64,000 bases of DNA from an uncultured Ruminococcus sp. (GTDB lineage: Bacteria > Bacillota > Clostridia > Oscillospirales > Ruminococcaceae): assembly GCA_902786965.1 (NCBI GenBank), contig CADAEJ010000005.1, positions 1 through 64,000 on the forward strand. Direction: 5' to 3'. The notes under the pieces were generated by a model. That model did not search any database. It saw only the letters and a program-made list of their open reading frames with translations, and was not told the origin of the DNA. A program made the position numbers and the translations under genes. Within the stretch, counting starts at the first letter, position 1. Each line of letters opens with the position of its first letter. Shown piece by piece: positions 35,258 through 43,782 of this stretch.

Positions 35258-37169
35258 CGCATTAGAAGAGGCTGTAAACAGCTTCTTTGTTTCAGCGCAG
35301 GACTCAGGACTTGAACTGAGACAAGGACAGCTGGATATGGCTTTGGAGATATGTCAGGCAATAGAGGATCGTAAAAGCCTTGCAGTTGAAGCAGAGGTCG
35401 GTATAGGCAAATCATACGCTTATCTCGTACCTGCGATATACAATTACCTTAACGAGCATAAACAGGTGATCATAGCTACCTCAACGATAGCTCTTCAGGA
35501 ACAGCTATCCACAGATGTAAAGAAAGTCCTTGAACTTATAGGTACAAAGATACCAGTGTTTATTGCAAAAGGGATAAAGAACTATGCCTGCGAGACAAGG
35601 CTGAGAAAGGTAATGACAAAGAATAACAGTGCCGTTCTCAAAGAAGTAATGAAATCAGTAAAGAACGGCGAAGCTGACAGATCAAAGCTCGGGCTCAATG
35701 TTCCTGAAGATCTGTGGCAGCAGATATGCGGCGTAAGCTATACCGATATGTGCATGTCATGCAAAAAGAGCAGATCATGCCCATACTGCAAACTGCGATA
35801 TCACCTGAGGCACTCCGGCGGTATCGTGATATGCAATCAGAACCTGCTTGCAGCACATATGATAAATACTGAAAACAGAGCTCCCGGAATATTCAATACT
35901 AACAGAGGCTTATACATAATAGACGAGGCTCATAATATCGAAAGCAAGATAAGAGATGCGTATACTGTCTCATACAGCCGTGATGACCTTATACACCTTC
36001 TGTTAAACTGTATTGATATGACACCGTATAAGCGGAAAAGTGAGATAAGAGCGTATGCACTGGATACAGCCGAAGATGTCGAGCTTCTCTTCAAGCTCCT
36101 TGTCCGTCAGGTAAAAGCACAGTCAAAGGCACTTGATGCTGATACAAGTGTATACCATCTTGAACAGAACCCGATCACAGACGGTCTGTTGCGAAAGGTG
36201 CTTAAAAGGATAGTACATCTGGATGAGCGTTCAACTGTCATTCTTCAGGACGGGATAAACTTCCTGACCAATGTACTTAACACCAAAGAATACATCGTAT
36301 GGCTCGAAATGAACGGAAAGCTCAAGATATGCGTCTGCAAGAAAGACATACGTCGGAAGATATCAAGTATGCTGTTTCCCTACAGAAATACCACTATCCT
36401 CACTTCCGCTACCATATCAGACAAGAACTACGGAACAGCAAGAGATAAGTGCGGGTATTATCTCAACAGCATAGGTTACCCTATAATCGGAAATGTTTCC
36501 GAGCCTAAACCGTCTCCGTTCAATTACGCAAAGAATACAATGCTCTATTGCTCGGATACCCTTTGCTATCCATCTCTGGAGAACAGAGAAGAATACCGCA
36601 GGCAGTCGATCGATGAGATAGTAAAGCTGCTTGATGTGACCAAAGGAAAATCCCTTATACTGTTCACCTCAAAAGAGGATATGGACTATGTATACCGCAG
36701 ACTCAGCAATATGGGACTGCCTTACAAGATACTCATTCAGAATAAGGCATCTTCGCAGGCTCATCAGCTTGAAAAGTTCAGGACAGATACAAATTCAGTA
36801 TTGCTGGGAACGGGAACATATTGGGAAGGGATAAATATTGAAGGTGAAGCACTTTCACAGGTCATCATATTCAAGCTTCCTTTTCCCGTACCCGATCCCA
36901 TAATCGAATACAAGATGTCTATGGCGAAAGATAAGATCAGAGATGTCGCAGTGCCTGAAATGATAATAAAGCTCAAGCAGGGTGCAGGGCGGCTCATACG
37001 CTCATCGACCGATAAAGGAATAGTCTCTATACTAGATCCGAGAGCAGGAAGAAAGCTTTGCAACTTTTACAGAGCGACTATTCTCGACACTCTTTGTGAG
37101 AAAAACGAGACCAATGACATAAGTAAACTCAAAGAGTTCTGGAACAGAATATGTGAGGAGGAACTGTAA
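35244..37169 (+). CDS. DinG/Rad3-family DNA helicase
   Basis: Protein of 641 residues, an XPD/DinG-type superfamily 2 helicase. Walker A is EAEVGIGKSYAYL (about nt 35391-35429), the iron-sulfur cysteines are in NYACETRL and CMSCKKSRSCPYC, the DEAH box is LYIIDEAHNIES (about nt 35908-35943) and motif VI is KQGAGRLIRS. All motifs are intact. The ATG at 35244 lies inside the mazF-like gene, with AGGAGG 10 bases before. Two tiny genes overlap its 3' end (TAATG). Likely a repair or replication helper of the element. Confidence 0.85.
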   Translation: MERNNALEEAVNSFFVSAQDSGLELRQGQLDMALEICQAIEDRKSLAVEAEVGIGKSYAYLVPAIYNYLNEHKQVIIATSTIALQEQLSTDVKKVLELIGTKIPVFIAKGIKNYACETRLRKVMTKNNSAVLKEVMKSVKNGEADRSKLGLNVPEDLWQQICGVSYTDMCMSCKKSRSCPYCKLRYHLRHSGGIVICNQNLLAAHMINTENRAPGIFNTNRGLYIIDEAHNIESKIRDAYTVSYSRDDLIHLLLNCIDMTPYKRKSEIRAYALDTAEDVELLFKLLVRQVKAQSKALDADTSVYHLEQNPITDGLLRKVLKRIVHLDERSTVILQDGINFLTNVLNTKEYIVWLEMNGKLKICVCKKDIRRKISSMLFPYRNTTILTSATISDKNYGTARDKCGYYLNSIGYPIIGNVSEPKPSPFNYAKNTMLYCSDTLCYPSLENREEYRRQSIDEIVKLLDVTKGKSLILFTSKEDMDYVYRRLSNMGLPYKILIQNKASSQAHQLEKFRTDTNSVLLGTGTYWEGINIEGEALSQVIIFKLPFPVPDPIIEYKMSMAKDKIRDVAVPEMIIKLKQGAGRLIRSSTDKGIVSILDPRAGRKLCNFYRATILDTLCEKNETNDISKLKEFWNRICEEEL

Positions 37170-37348
37170 TGGATATGAAGTTATACGGACAGGCTGATTT
37201 CTACTATGCTGTAAGCAAGCAGATCCTTTCAAGGCTTGTGGACAAAGGCTTGATAACAGACGAACAAAGAAACAAGATAGACATACTGAACAAAAAGGTC
37301 ATTTTTGAACGGTATGCATCTATCGCAGAACTGGAGGTGAGTTCATGA
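37169..37348 (+). CDS. Small SHOCT-like protein
   Basis: Protein of 59 residues starting MDMKLYGQADFYYAVSKQIL and continuing RLVDKGLITDEQRNKIDIL, a pattern like the short-C-terminal (SHOCT-like) helices. Start and helicase stop overlap (TAATG); GAGGAG precedes. Its own stop overlaps the next start (ATGA). Function unknown; the tight overlaps argue it is real. Confidence 0.65.
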   Translation: MDMKLYGQADFYYAVSKQILSRLVDKGLITDEQRNKIDILNKKVIFERYASIAELEVSS

Positions 37349-37452
37349 TCCTTTTTGCTGTAGGGTTCATCGTTGGCGGCATCGTAGGCATATTCACCAT
37401 GTGCCTTTGTCAGGCAGCCAGGCGGGCAGACGAATCGACCGGCGAAAGATAA
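37345..37452 (+). CDS. DUF3789-like tiny membrane protein
   Basis: Protein of 35 residues: one hydrophobic helix ILFAVGFIVGGIVGIFTM followed by CLCQAARRADE, matching the small DUF3789-type proteins of Clostridia mobile elements. It starts with an ATGA overlap, and GGAGGTGA lies 5-12 bases before. Function unknown. Confidence 0.7.
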   Translation: MILFAVGFIVGGIVGIFTMCLCQAARRADESTGER

Positions 37453-37478
37453 AAAATCCGCCCGAGCATTTCGGGCGG
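37451..37478 (-). terminator. Terminator of the GNAT operon (minus strand)
   Basis: Perfect stem CCGCCCGA/TCGGGCGG (37458-37478) with T6 on the minus strand (37451-37456). On the plus strand no T-run follows. Confidence 0.75.
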
Positions 37479-37494
37479 TATACATAACTATTGA

Positions 37495-38079
37495 TCATAA
37501 CTGCTGGAACATAAAAATACATGATTCATCATAACGAGGTTTAAGTCTTTTATGCAGTTCATCTTCTGACTTAGGAGTCAATCTTCGGAAACCATAATCA
37601 GAATATGTTTCAATTAGCTTCTCATATGGAAGGGCAAAAAGATAGATTATTCTTAGCCCAATATCACACGATGCTTTCTTAATAATTGGAACAACAAAGT
37701 TTTCAAAAATAACAGAACCTAAACCGTTGATATCATATTTCTTGACAAAGGAATAATTAACTGCAAAGTTAGCGAGTTCTGCGCCGGGTACAGTGTCAAA
37801 AACAATACCATCATCGCTTTCGACTTCATTGGTAGATACCAGTCCTGCCTTAAGTGAAAAGTATCCTACTAATTCATCAGTATCTTTTGCTCGCACAAGA
37901 TATGTTCTCATAACACCGGCATCTTCTTCAGCAAATGCAAAATGCTGAATATAGTCGACCAAACCATCGCCGGTATCTGCATTCTTTACTGTGAATTTCA
38001 TTATATCTTGCTCGTCACGTTCTGAAGTACCAAGGTGATTGCAGTAAAACAGTTCGTTTTCAAGTATACCCTTGATCAT
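37495..38079 (-). CDS. GNAT-fold acetyltransferase, possible TA-like toxin
   Basis: Protein of 194 residues with a GNAT fold pattern: TYLVRAKDTDELVGYFSLKAG (beta4 region), FAVNYSFVKKYDINGLGSVI (acetyl-CoA loop in the place of Q/RxxGxG/A) and IYLFALPYEKLIETYSDYGF (beta5/C-terminal Tyr). The start ATG 38079 overlaps the stop of the 58-residue gene upstream (ATGA). The pair has its own minus-strand promoter and terminator and lies against the direction of its neighbours, like a toxin-antitoxin cargo unit. The acetylation substrate is unknown; a role in tRNA acetylation as in TacT-type toxins is only a possibility. Confidence 0.65.
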   Translation of the reverse strand: MIKGILENELFYCNHLGTSERDEQDIMKFTVKNADTGDGLVDYIQHFAFAEEDAGVMRTYLVRAKDTDELVGYFSLKAGLVSTNEVESDDGIVFDTVPGAELANFAVNYSFVKKYDINGLGSVIFENFVVPIIKKASCDIGLRIIYLFALPYEKLIETYSDYGFRRLTPKSEDELHKRLKPRYDESCIFMFQQL

Positions 38080-38252
38080 ACTTTTTTAGTCTCCATTTTC
38101 TTTTTTAATTCATCCATGGTCTTCTGGCTTTTTTCCTGCATTGATCTTCTATTCGGCTGCGGAGAGCTCATTATTTCATTGATTATCTGTCTGCCGAGCT
38201 TGGGCGGCAGATTAGTCATGCACGGCTTTCCGTATCTTGAGTTCTGTGCCAT
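38076..38252 (-). CDS. Small protein paired with the GNAT gene
   Basis: Protein of 58 residues: AQNSRYGKPCMTNLPPKLGR, then a helical, lysine/glutamate-rich C-terminus (MQEKSQKTMDELKKKMETKK). A perfect AAAGGAGG lies 7 bases before ATG 38252. Its stop overlaps the GNAT start by 3 bases, the usual layout of antitoxin before toxin. It does not look like the ribbon-helix-helix antitoxins of known GNAT pairs. Function inferred from layout only. Confidence 0.6.
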   Translation of the reverse strand: MAQNSRYGKPCMTNLPPKLGRQIINEIMSSPQPNRRSMQEKSQKTMDELKKKMETKKV

Positions 38253-38301
38253 AGCTCACTCCTCCTTTACTGGTATCAGAACAACATTTCTTATCGTATA
38301 T

Positions 38302-38330
38302 ATTATACCATAGTTCACGCTGAAAATCAA
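38302..38330 (-). promoter_or_regulatory. Promoter of the GNAT pair (minus strand)
   Basis: On the minus strand TTGATT (38330-38325), 17-base spacer, TATAAT (38307-38302), about 50 bases before ATG 38252. Confidence 0.6.
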
Positions 38331-38450
38331 GTGTTTGACAAGCATTCACCGAGCCTATGACTACATAATATGTCAAACGAAAAATAGTAGTATTGTCTGA
38401 ATTGATCGCTTTTCACAAATCAAGGTCATCTATTTCGTGTACAAGTGTGA

Positions 38451-38479
38451 TTACAATTCCAGAAGTTTTGTGGTATCAT
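38451..38479 (+). promoter_or_regulatory. Possible promoter of the recombinase operon
   Basis: TTACAA (38451-38456), 17-base spacer, TATCAT (38474-38479), 37 bases before the first recombinase start at 38516. Moderate match. Confidence 0.45.
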
Positions 38480-38515
38480 TTGTTAATAACGCAGGAATCG
38501 GAAAGGGGTGATGAT

Positions 38516-40051
38516 ATGCCCAGAATGATAGTAATACCGCCAAGAACAGACAACACCGTTAAAAAGCTGCGAGTAGCCGCATACTGCAGAGTGTCGACAA
38601 ACCACGCAGATCAGGAGAACTCATATGAAACGCAGGTCAGATACTTCTCGGAACTGTTTGACAATTCAAGCACACAGCAGCTTGTCGGGATATATGCTGA
38701 CGAAGGCATAACAGGCACCAGCCTTGATTCCCGTGTCAGCTTTATAAAGCTGCTTGAGGACTGCCGCCACGGCAGGATAGACAGGATCATAACAAAATCG
38801 ATAAGCCGATTCGCCCGTAATACAATGGACTGTCTCAAGTGCATTCGTGAACTTAATGATCTCGGAATTACGATAATATTTGAAAAAGAGAACATAGATA
38901 CGGCAAGAATGTCCGATGAGATGATGGTGACCATCATGGGCGGTCTTGCACAGGAAGAATCACATTCTATCTCAAGGAATGTACTGTGGAGCATACAAAA
39001 GAAAATGGCAAGCGGTACATACCGCCATGCAAGAGTGCCATACGGATATAAAAAGAATGAAAAGACAGGCTCGCTCGTCGTGGATCCCAGGAAAGCAAAG
39101 ATCGTAAAAAGGATATTCAGCATGTATTTGAGCGGTACAGGAACAACATCTATCGCAGTAAAGCTGAACAACGAAGGCATCGCTTCACCGACAGGAGTCA
39201 AATGGAACGGCGTAACGATATGCAAAATGCTGCGGCAGGAAAAATACACAGGCAATACCCTATGGCAGAAAACATACTCCGAGTTTATGGGACCGCATTT
39301 TCAGATCAACAAAGGTCAGAAACCTAAATACTATATACAGAACAGCCACCCTGCAATAATAGATAATGAGACCTTTGAACAGGCTGCCAGACTCTTGAAA
39401 CAGAATAAGACAAACAACACCGTCACAAAGAAACTGCCTTTTAGAAAAAAGCTTATCTGCGGGCAGTGCGGACATATGTATACACTTAAGCCGGGGCGTA
39501 TCATCAACTGGCAGTGCAGTCACAAATACAGTACAACAAAAAAATGCATCAATACCGAGATATCCGATAAAGATCTTCACATCGCACTTGAAGCTCTGTG
39601 CGATAAACTTCACATAAACGGAAAGATTATTTTCGGCAGATGTATAGAACATCTGAGCAAACTTGAAAGTCTTAAACCCGGCGGCACATTGAACATTGCA
39701 AATGCATATACACAGATCGCTGACCTCAAAGAACAAAAGCACAGACTGACTGTACTGAGGACAAAAGGTCATATATCAGATGAGAAATTCATGCTTATGG
39801 AATCTGAGATCAAGCGGAAAATCGCCGAGCTGAACGGCGACATCGAAAGGCTGTCACAGGAAAAAGATACTGCAATAGACGATATACGGCTCATATATGA
39901 GACAGTCAAGGAATATGACGGAACGATCGAATACCGTGAGCGGATACTGTCCGAACTCGTTGAACGGATAAGGATAACCGGCAGCGAGATAAGATTTGAG
40001 CTTATCGGAGGATTATCATTCACAGAAAGGAATGGAGCATATGAAAACTAG
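38516..40051 (+). CDS. Large serine recombinase 1
   Basis: Site-specific integrase/excisionase of 511 residues. The resolvase catalytic domain has AAYCRVST (nucleophile Ser) and ISRFARNT (catalytic Arg); ADEGITGTSLDSR is also typical. A recombinase domain follows (VPYGYKKNEKTGSLVVD, WNGVTICKMLRQEKYTGN), then a zinc ribbon (ICGQCGHMYTL with WQCSHK and CIN) and a coiled coil. ATG 38516 follows GGAAAGGGGTGAT. The 3' end overlaps the second recombinase start by 11 bases. All catalytic residues are present; probably one of the element's own recombinases. Confidence 0.9.
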   Translation: MPRMIVIPPRTDNTVKKLRVAAYCRVSTNHADQENSYETQVRYFSELFDNSSTQQLVGIYADEGITGTSLDSRVSFIKLLEDCRHGRIDRIITKSISRFARNTMDCLKCIRELNDLGITIIFEKENIDTARMSDEMMVTIMGGLAQEESHSISRNVLWSIQKKMASGTYRHARVPYGYKKNEKTGSLVVDPRKAKIVKRIFSMYLSGTGTTSIAVKLNNEGIASPTGVKWNGVTICKMLRQEKYTGNTLWQKTYSEFMGPHFQINKGQKPKYYIQNSHPAIIDNETFEQAARLLKQNKTNNTVTKKLPFRKKLICGQCGHMYTLKPGRIINWQCSHKYSTTKKCINTEISDKDLHIALEALCDKLHINGKIIFGRCIEHLSKLESLKPGGTLNIANAYTQIADLKEQKHRLTVLRTKGHISDEKFMLMESEIKRKIAELNGDIERLSQEKDTAIDDIRLIYETVKEYDGTIEYRERILSELVERIRITGSEIRFELIGGLSFTERNGAYEN

Positions 40052-40898
40052 AAAAATACCTTACGGGTATATGATGCGAGGCGGCAGATACATAATAAAC
40101 GATGAAGAAGGAGAAATCGTAAAGGATATATTCACCTCTTTCACAGGCGGAAAGACCGTTACCGAGATAAGTAATGAGCTGTATTCAAAGAAGCTGCCAT
40201 ATTTCGATGTATCAAAAACCAAGGCAAGAGAAAAGGTTTACATGATACTTGGTCACGACTACTACTGCACTCAGGACAAGTATCCTGCCCTTATATCCAC
40301 AGACCTGTTCACAGCAGCTAAAAAGCTGCTTGACGCCTCGACAAAGCATGTAAAACGGGGTATAGACTCTGTTATATCGAACTGCTTTTACTGTGAGCTT
40401 TGCGGCAGACCGCTCATTTATTCTCGGCTGTATACGGACAGGCGCTGGCACTGCACTACAAAAGACTGCCCTAATCACACATCAGACATTTCTTCTGCCG
40501 TCTTTGCTGATGCCTTATACACCATAATACGAAATGTTGTAGCAGATCCGTCACTTCTTGATACACAAACAGTCATAAGCAGATACACACCCGATATGGT
40601 CGTAAAACGGAAAGAAAACGACATACTGATGAGATGTCATATAAAGCCGCTCGATTATGACAGGATACGAAAAGGGATATTTGAACTCGCATCCGAAAAA
40701 TATGACCTATGCAGTTATGACAGAACAAACGCCAGGACCAGTGAGATAAAAAGGATACTGTCTGCCACAGGACCTGATGAACTTCCCGGCATTAACGATA
40801 TTCGTAAGATATTGCGAAAGGTAACTGCTGATCATCTGGCAAACATCAAAGCCGAGTTCATAAACGGCAAGGTAATTGAATTTCGAAAGGAGCAGTAA
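40041..40898 (+). CDS. Serine-recombinase-like protein lacking the catalytic domain
   Basis: Protein of 285 residues that starts directly in the recombinase domain (MKTRKIPYGYMMRGGRYIIN, VTEISNELYSKKLPYF) and goes on to a zinc ribbon (CFYCELCGRPLIYS, WHCTTKDCP) and a helical tail. The resolvase domain with Ser and Arg is absent. The ATG at 40041 has GGAG before it, and the gene overlaps its upstream neighbour by 11 bases and is 5 bases from the next, so it is a planned member of the operon rather than a random fragment. Probably a DNA-binding partner of the flanking full-length recombinases. Confidence 0.8.
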   Translation: MKTRKIPYGYMMRGGRYIINDEEGEIVKDIFTSFTGGKTVTEISNELYSKKLPYFDVSKTKAREKVYMILGHDYYCTQDKYPALISTDLFTAAKKLLDASTKHVKRGIDSVISNCFYCELCGRPLIYSRLYTDRRWHCTTKDCPNHTSDISSAVFADALYTIIRNVVADPSLLDTQTVISRYTPDMVVKRKENDILMRCHIKPLDYDRIRKGIFELASEKYDLCSYDRTNARTSEIKRILSATGPDELPGINDIRKILRKVTADHLANIKAEFINGKVIEFRKEQ

Positions 40899-40903
40899 AG
40901 ACT

Positions 40904-42547
40904 ATGTATAATGTAAACAGCATTCAGGCAGCACCCAATGTTATAGTTATTCCCGCATTATCAAAAGAAGAAATATCTATATCAAAACGCAGACAGAAAA
41001 GAGTTGCTGCCTACTGCAGAGTATCCACAGATCAGGAAGAACAGCAAAACAGCTATCAGACACAGATAGCATACTACACAGACTACATTAATTCCAAGCC
41101 CGAGTGGTGTATGGCAGGTATTTATGCCGATGAAGGAATCTCTGGTACACAGACCAAGAAGCGAACACAATTCAATCGGATGATAAAACGGTGCAAGCAA
41201 AAGAAGATCGACCTTATATTGTGCAAATCCATATCAAGATTTGCAAGAAACACAGTCGATTGTCTTGAATACATAAGGCAGCTGCGTTCTTTGGGAATCG
41301 GCGTAATGTTTGAAAAGGAAAACATAGATACGCTGAATATGACCAGTGAATTCATCATTGCCCTTTACGGCTCATTTGCTCAGGCTGAGTCCGAGTCTAT
41401 CAGCAAAAATATAACATGGGGCATCGAAAAGCAGTTCCGTGAGGGCAAAGTACGGTATCAGATGAACAATGTACTCGGTTACCGCATGGGCTCGGACGGG
41501 AAGCCGTATATCATTGAAAAGGAAGCACAGATCGTCAGGAGAATATATGATCTGTTTCTTGAGGGAATGAGTCTTGAACGGATCGCCGACATAATGGAGA
41601 GTGAGGGTGCAAGAAGGCGAAACGGCAGATCTGATTGGCAAAAAAACAATGTAAGGTCGATCCTTAACAACGAAAAATATGTCGGTGATGCCATTCTTCA
41701 GAAAAGCTATACTACCGACTGCATAACTCACAAGCGTTCTATCAATTATGGAGATAAGGCAAAATACCTCGTCCACGACTGCCACGATGCCATAATAGAC
41801 AGGGATACATACAACAGGGCTCAACAGGAAATAGCCAAGAGAAGCTCCGTTATCAAGCGCAGTGACAAGACAAAGACCGACCACGGCAAATACTCCAGCA
41901 TATACGCTCTGAGTGAGCTGCTCATCTGCGGTGAATGCGGCTCGTCATACCGCAGAGTGACATGGAATGTACATGGCAAAAAATCTATAGTGTGGCGCTG
42001 TATAAACCGCCTCGATCACGGGACAAGGTACTGCAAGGACTCACCTTCCATACACGAGGACAAACTCCACGCTGCGATTGCCAAAGCAATGAACAAGGTG
42101 TATACAGGCGACAGCGAGTTTATGAGCATAGTTGATCAAAACATAGAGAGTGTCCTTTCAGAAGCCGATGAGATCGGTCAGGCTATCTCAAAGATGGAAT
42201 CAAGGATCAAGGAAATAGAAAAGCAGCGTGATAACCTCATAGAACTTGTAACAATAGGAGCTATGGATATTGAGGCATCAGATGGTAAGTTCAAAGCACT
42301 AAAAGATGAAGAATCATATCTGCGTCAGCAGATCTTGCAGCTCAAAGAACAAGCAAAAACCAGTGATGACCTTCGCCACACTCTCTCACTTATATCCGAG
42401 GAACTGAAAAGATATGGTGACAGCATCATTGAATATGATGATATAGCTGTACGCAAGGTCATCGACTGTATCAAGGTAATGTCAAAAACTAAAATTATTA
42501 TATCATTCAAGGGCGGGTTTGAGATGGAAGCTGACATAGAGCCATAG
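40904..42547 (+). CDS. Large serine recombinase 2
   Basis: Full-length large serine recombinase of 547 residues: VAAYCRVSTDQEEQQNSYQT (Ser nucleophile), YADEGISGTQTKKR, SISRFARNT (Arg), recombinase domain (NNVLGYRMGSDGKPYIIE, WQKNNVRSILNNEKYVGD), zinc ribbon (LICGECGSSYRR...WRCINR...RYCKD) and a C-terminal coiled coil. Start ATG 40904 (AAAGGAG before). It is the last gene of the three-gene set; the element boundary probably lies just downstream. Intact. Confidence 0.9.
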   Translation: MYNVNSIQAAPNVIVIPALSKEEISISKRRQKRVAAYCRVSTDQEEQQNSYQTQIAYYTDYINSKPEWCMAGIYADEGISGTQTKKRTQFNRMIKRCKQKKIDLILCKSISRFARNTVDCLEYIRQLRSLGIGVMFEKENIDTLNMTSEFIIALYGSFAQAESESISKNITWGIEKQFREGKVRYQMNNVLGYRMGSDGKPYIIEKEAQIVRRIYDLFLEGMSLERIADIMESEGARRRNGRSDWQKNNVRSILNNEKYVGDAILQKSYTTDCITHKRSINYGDKAKYLVHDCHDAIIDRDTYNRAQQEIAKRSSVIKRSDKTKTDHGKYSSIYALSELLICGECGSSYRRVTWNVHGKKSIVWRCINRLDHGTRYCKDSPSIHEDKLHAAIAKAMNKVYTGDSEFMSIVDQNIESVLSEADEIGQAISKMESRIKEIEKQRDNLIELVTIGAMDIEASDGKFKALKDEESYLRQQILQLKEQAKTSDDLRHTLSLISEELKRYGDSIIEYDDIAVRKVIDCIKVMSKTKIIISFKGGFEMEADIEP

Positions 42548-42784
42548 CCGCCACAGCGACTCAGAGCAATTTTAAGGCACTTTTAGCTTTCAGGCGTAAG
42601 TTTCAGAGTCAGACGCCAGGACGGCATACAGAGCATTTCTGTGCGTCTGAGAGCAAATTGTGCAGAGAGAAGCATATCACGCACAAACTCTGACTCATCT
42701 CATCTTGACTGATAACCAAAAATGGTGTATGCTTTGATACAATGAACAATTGGAAATACAAAGACCAAAAGTGAGGTGAACATT
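42548..42784 (+). other. Non-coding gap after the recombinases, probable element right end
   Basis: No gene is visible. It contains short partly complementary pieces (GCGACTCAGAG at 42556, CAGAGTCAGACGCC at 42604) that could be recombinase-binding half-sites. Large serine recombinase genes usually lie next to their attachment site, so the end of the element is expected here; the crossover dinucleotide cannot be defined without the other end. Confidence 0.35.
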
Positions 42785-43090
42785 ATGCCTGAACTTATAT
42801 CCAACTACGGTTGGGCAAGAATCGAGAAAATTGAGCCGGTAAGAGACTTGAGTACTGACGAATTGGAAAAACGGCAGCTTTATCTTGGCTTTGAGGGAAA
42901 TCTGCTATTATTTGAAAGTCAGGTCAAACACCCCGGTGAACAGTTCATCTACATTTTTAATGGAAAAAAGTACTTCCACACAAGCTGTGGCACGTTCTCA
43001 ATACATGATGATTTGATAGAGTTGGAGACTCGGAATAGTAGATACACTTTCATCCTTATACATAACGATGCAGATTCAAAATTACAATGA
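42785..43090 (+). CDS. Hypothetical protein
   Basis: Protein of 101 residues: PELISNYGWARIEKIEPVRD, then a compact, mixed alpha/beta-looking sequence. Not recognised. The ATG at 42785 follows GAGGTGA (42774-42780). It has its own terminator and lies just outside the likely element end. Real gene probable from its ribosome-binding site and terminator; no function offered. Confidence 0.5.
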   Translation: MPELISNYGWARIEKIEPVRDLSTDELEKRQLYLGFEGNLLLFESQVKHPGEQFIYIFNGKKYFHTSCGTFSIHDDLIELETRNSRYTFILIHNDADSKLQ

Positions 43091-43105
43091 CCGAGCATCA
43101 AAAAA

Positions 43106-43139
43106 ACTTGCAGGGCATAAGACAGTTCCTGCAAGTTTT
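43106..43139 (+). terminator. Bidirectional terminator
   Basis: Stem ACTTGCAGG/CCTGCAAGT (43106-43136), with A6 before and TTTT after, so it can stop transcription from both sides. Confidence 0.75.
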
Positions 43140-43221
43140 CTCTTTGTACAAAGTTTTGTACAGATAAAATGGCATAAAAATAAGCCTCAAAGGCTTTAAA
43201 TACGGCATTTCCTGTTGTCAT

Positions 43222-43422
43222 CTAAATGGTTCGTGACTGAATAGACGCAAATACTATGATGAGGGCAATGAGTATCATCAGAAGCACGATCTTTATGACA
43301 CGCTTTTTCTGCTTGCGGCGTTCTTCCTCGCTTTCGGCTTTCTTTTCTGCGACGACCTGCTGCGCTATTTTCTCCGCAGTTTCCCACAGCTTATTGTTCT
43401 CGCTTACTGTTCTTTCGCTCAT
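43222..43422 (-). pseudogene. Inverted, truncated copy of the 17-kb surface-protein gene head
   Basis: Minus-strand translation MSERTVSENNKLWETAEKIA and onward matches residues 1-60 of the protein at 17061, with few changes, through VFASI, then ends SRTI-stop instead of entering AWFAQN. The promoter and leader hairpin are also conserved. So the signal/anchor region is cut in the hydrophobic segment and the product cannot be a complete surface protein. It is either the remnant of an older copy at this locus or a duplicated head left by rearrangement. Confidence 0.75.
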
Positions 43423-43518
43423 TACACTCACCTCGATTCCTTGGTTTATTGTTTTAAACATTGGACTTTTTTGCCAAAAGGGTGCACTTGCCCCTTGTAG
43501 ACATATTTTCTCTCTTAT

Positions 43519-43547
43519 ATTATACAATAAAAGTGCGTATTTGGCAA
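43519..43547 (-). promoter_or_regulatory. Promoter of the truncated surface-gene copy
   Basis: On the minus strand TTGCCA (43547-43542), 17-base spacer, TATAAT (43524-43519). Same spacing and same surrounding bases as the promoter at 16945-16973. Confidence 0.65.
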
Positions 43548-43710
43548 TAAGCATATTTGACAAAATTGCACAAAGATGATTGTGTATCTTATGAATTTAT
43601 TTCACAATTTTAACGATAAGCCATTTGGTCAGATATATGGTGATCCGATTATATTATACTATATTAGTATGACAAGCTGATGATAACCTGCTAAAAATGC
43701 TGCGCAGCGA

Positions 43711-43746
43711 TAAAAAAATCGACATCCGCCAAAGGGCAGATGCCGA
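43711..43746 (-). terminator. Terminator of the GntR/ABC operon
   Basis: Stem ATCGACATCCGCC paired with GGGCAGATGCCGAT (43718-43746), with T7 on the minus strand (43711-43717). It lies 37 bases after the last permease stop. The rest of the gap 43564-43782 shows nothing else. Confidence 0.75.
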
Positions 43747-43782
43747 TCATTATTTAAAGAGCGCGGGATAGTATAACGCTCT

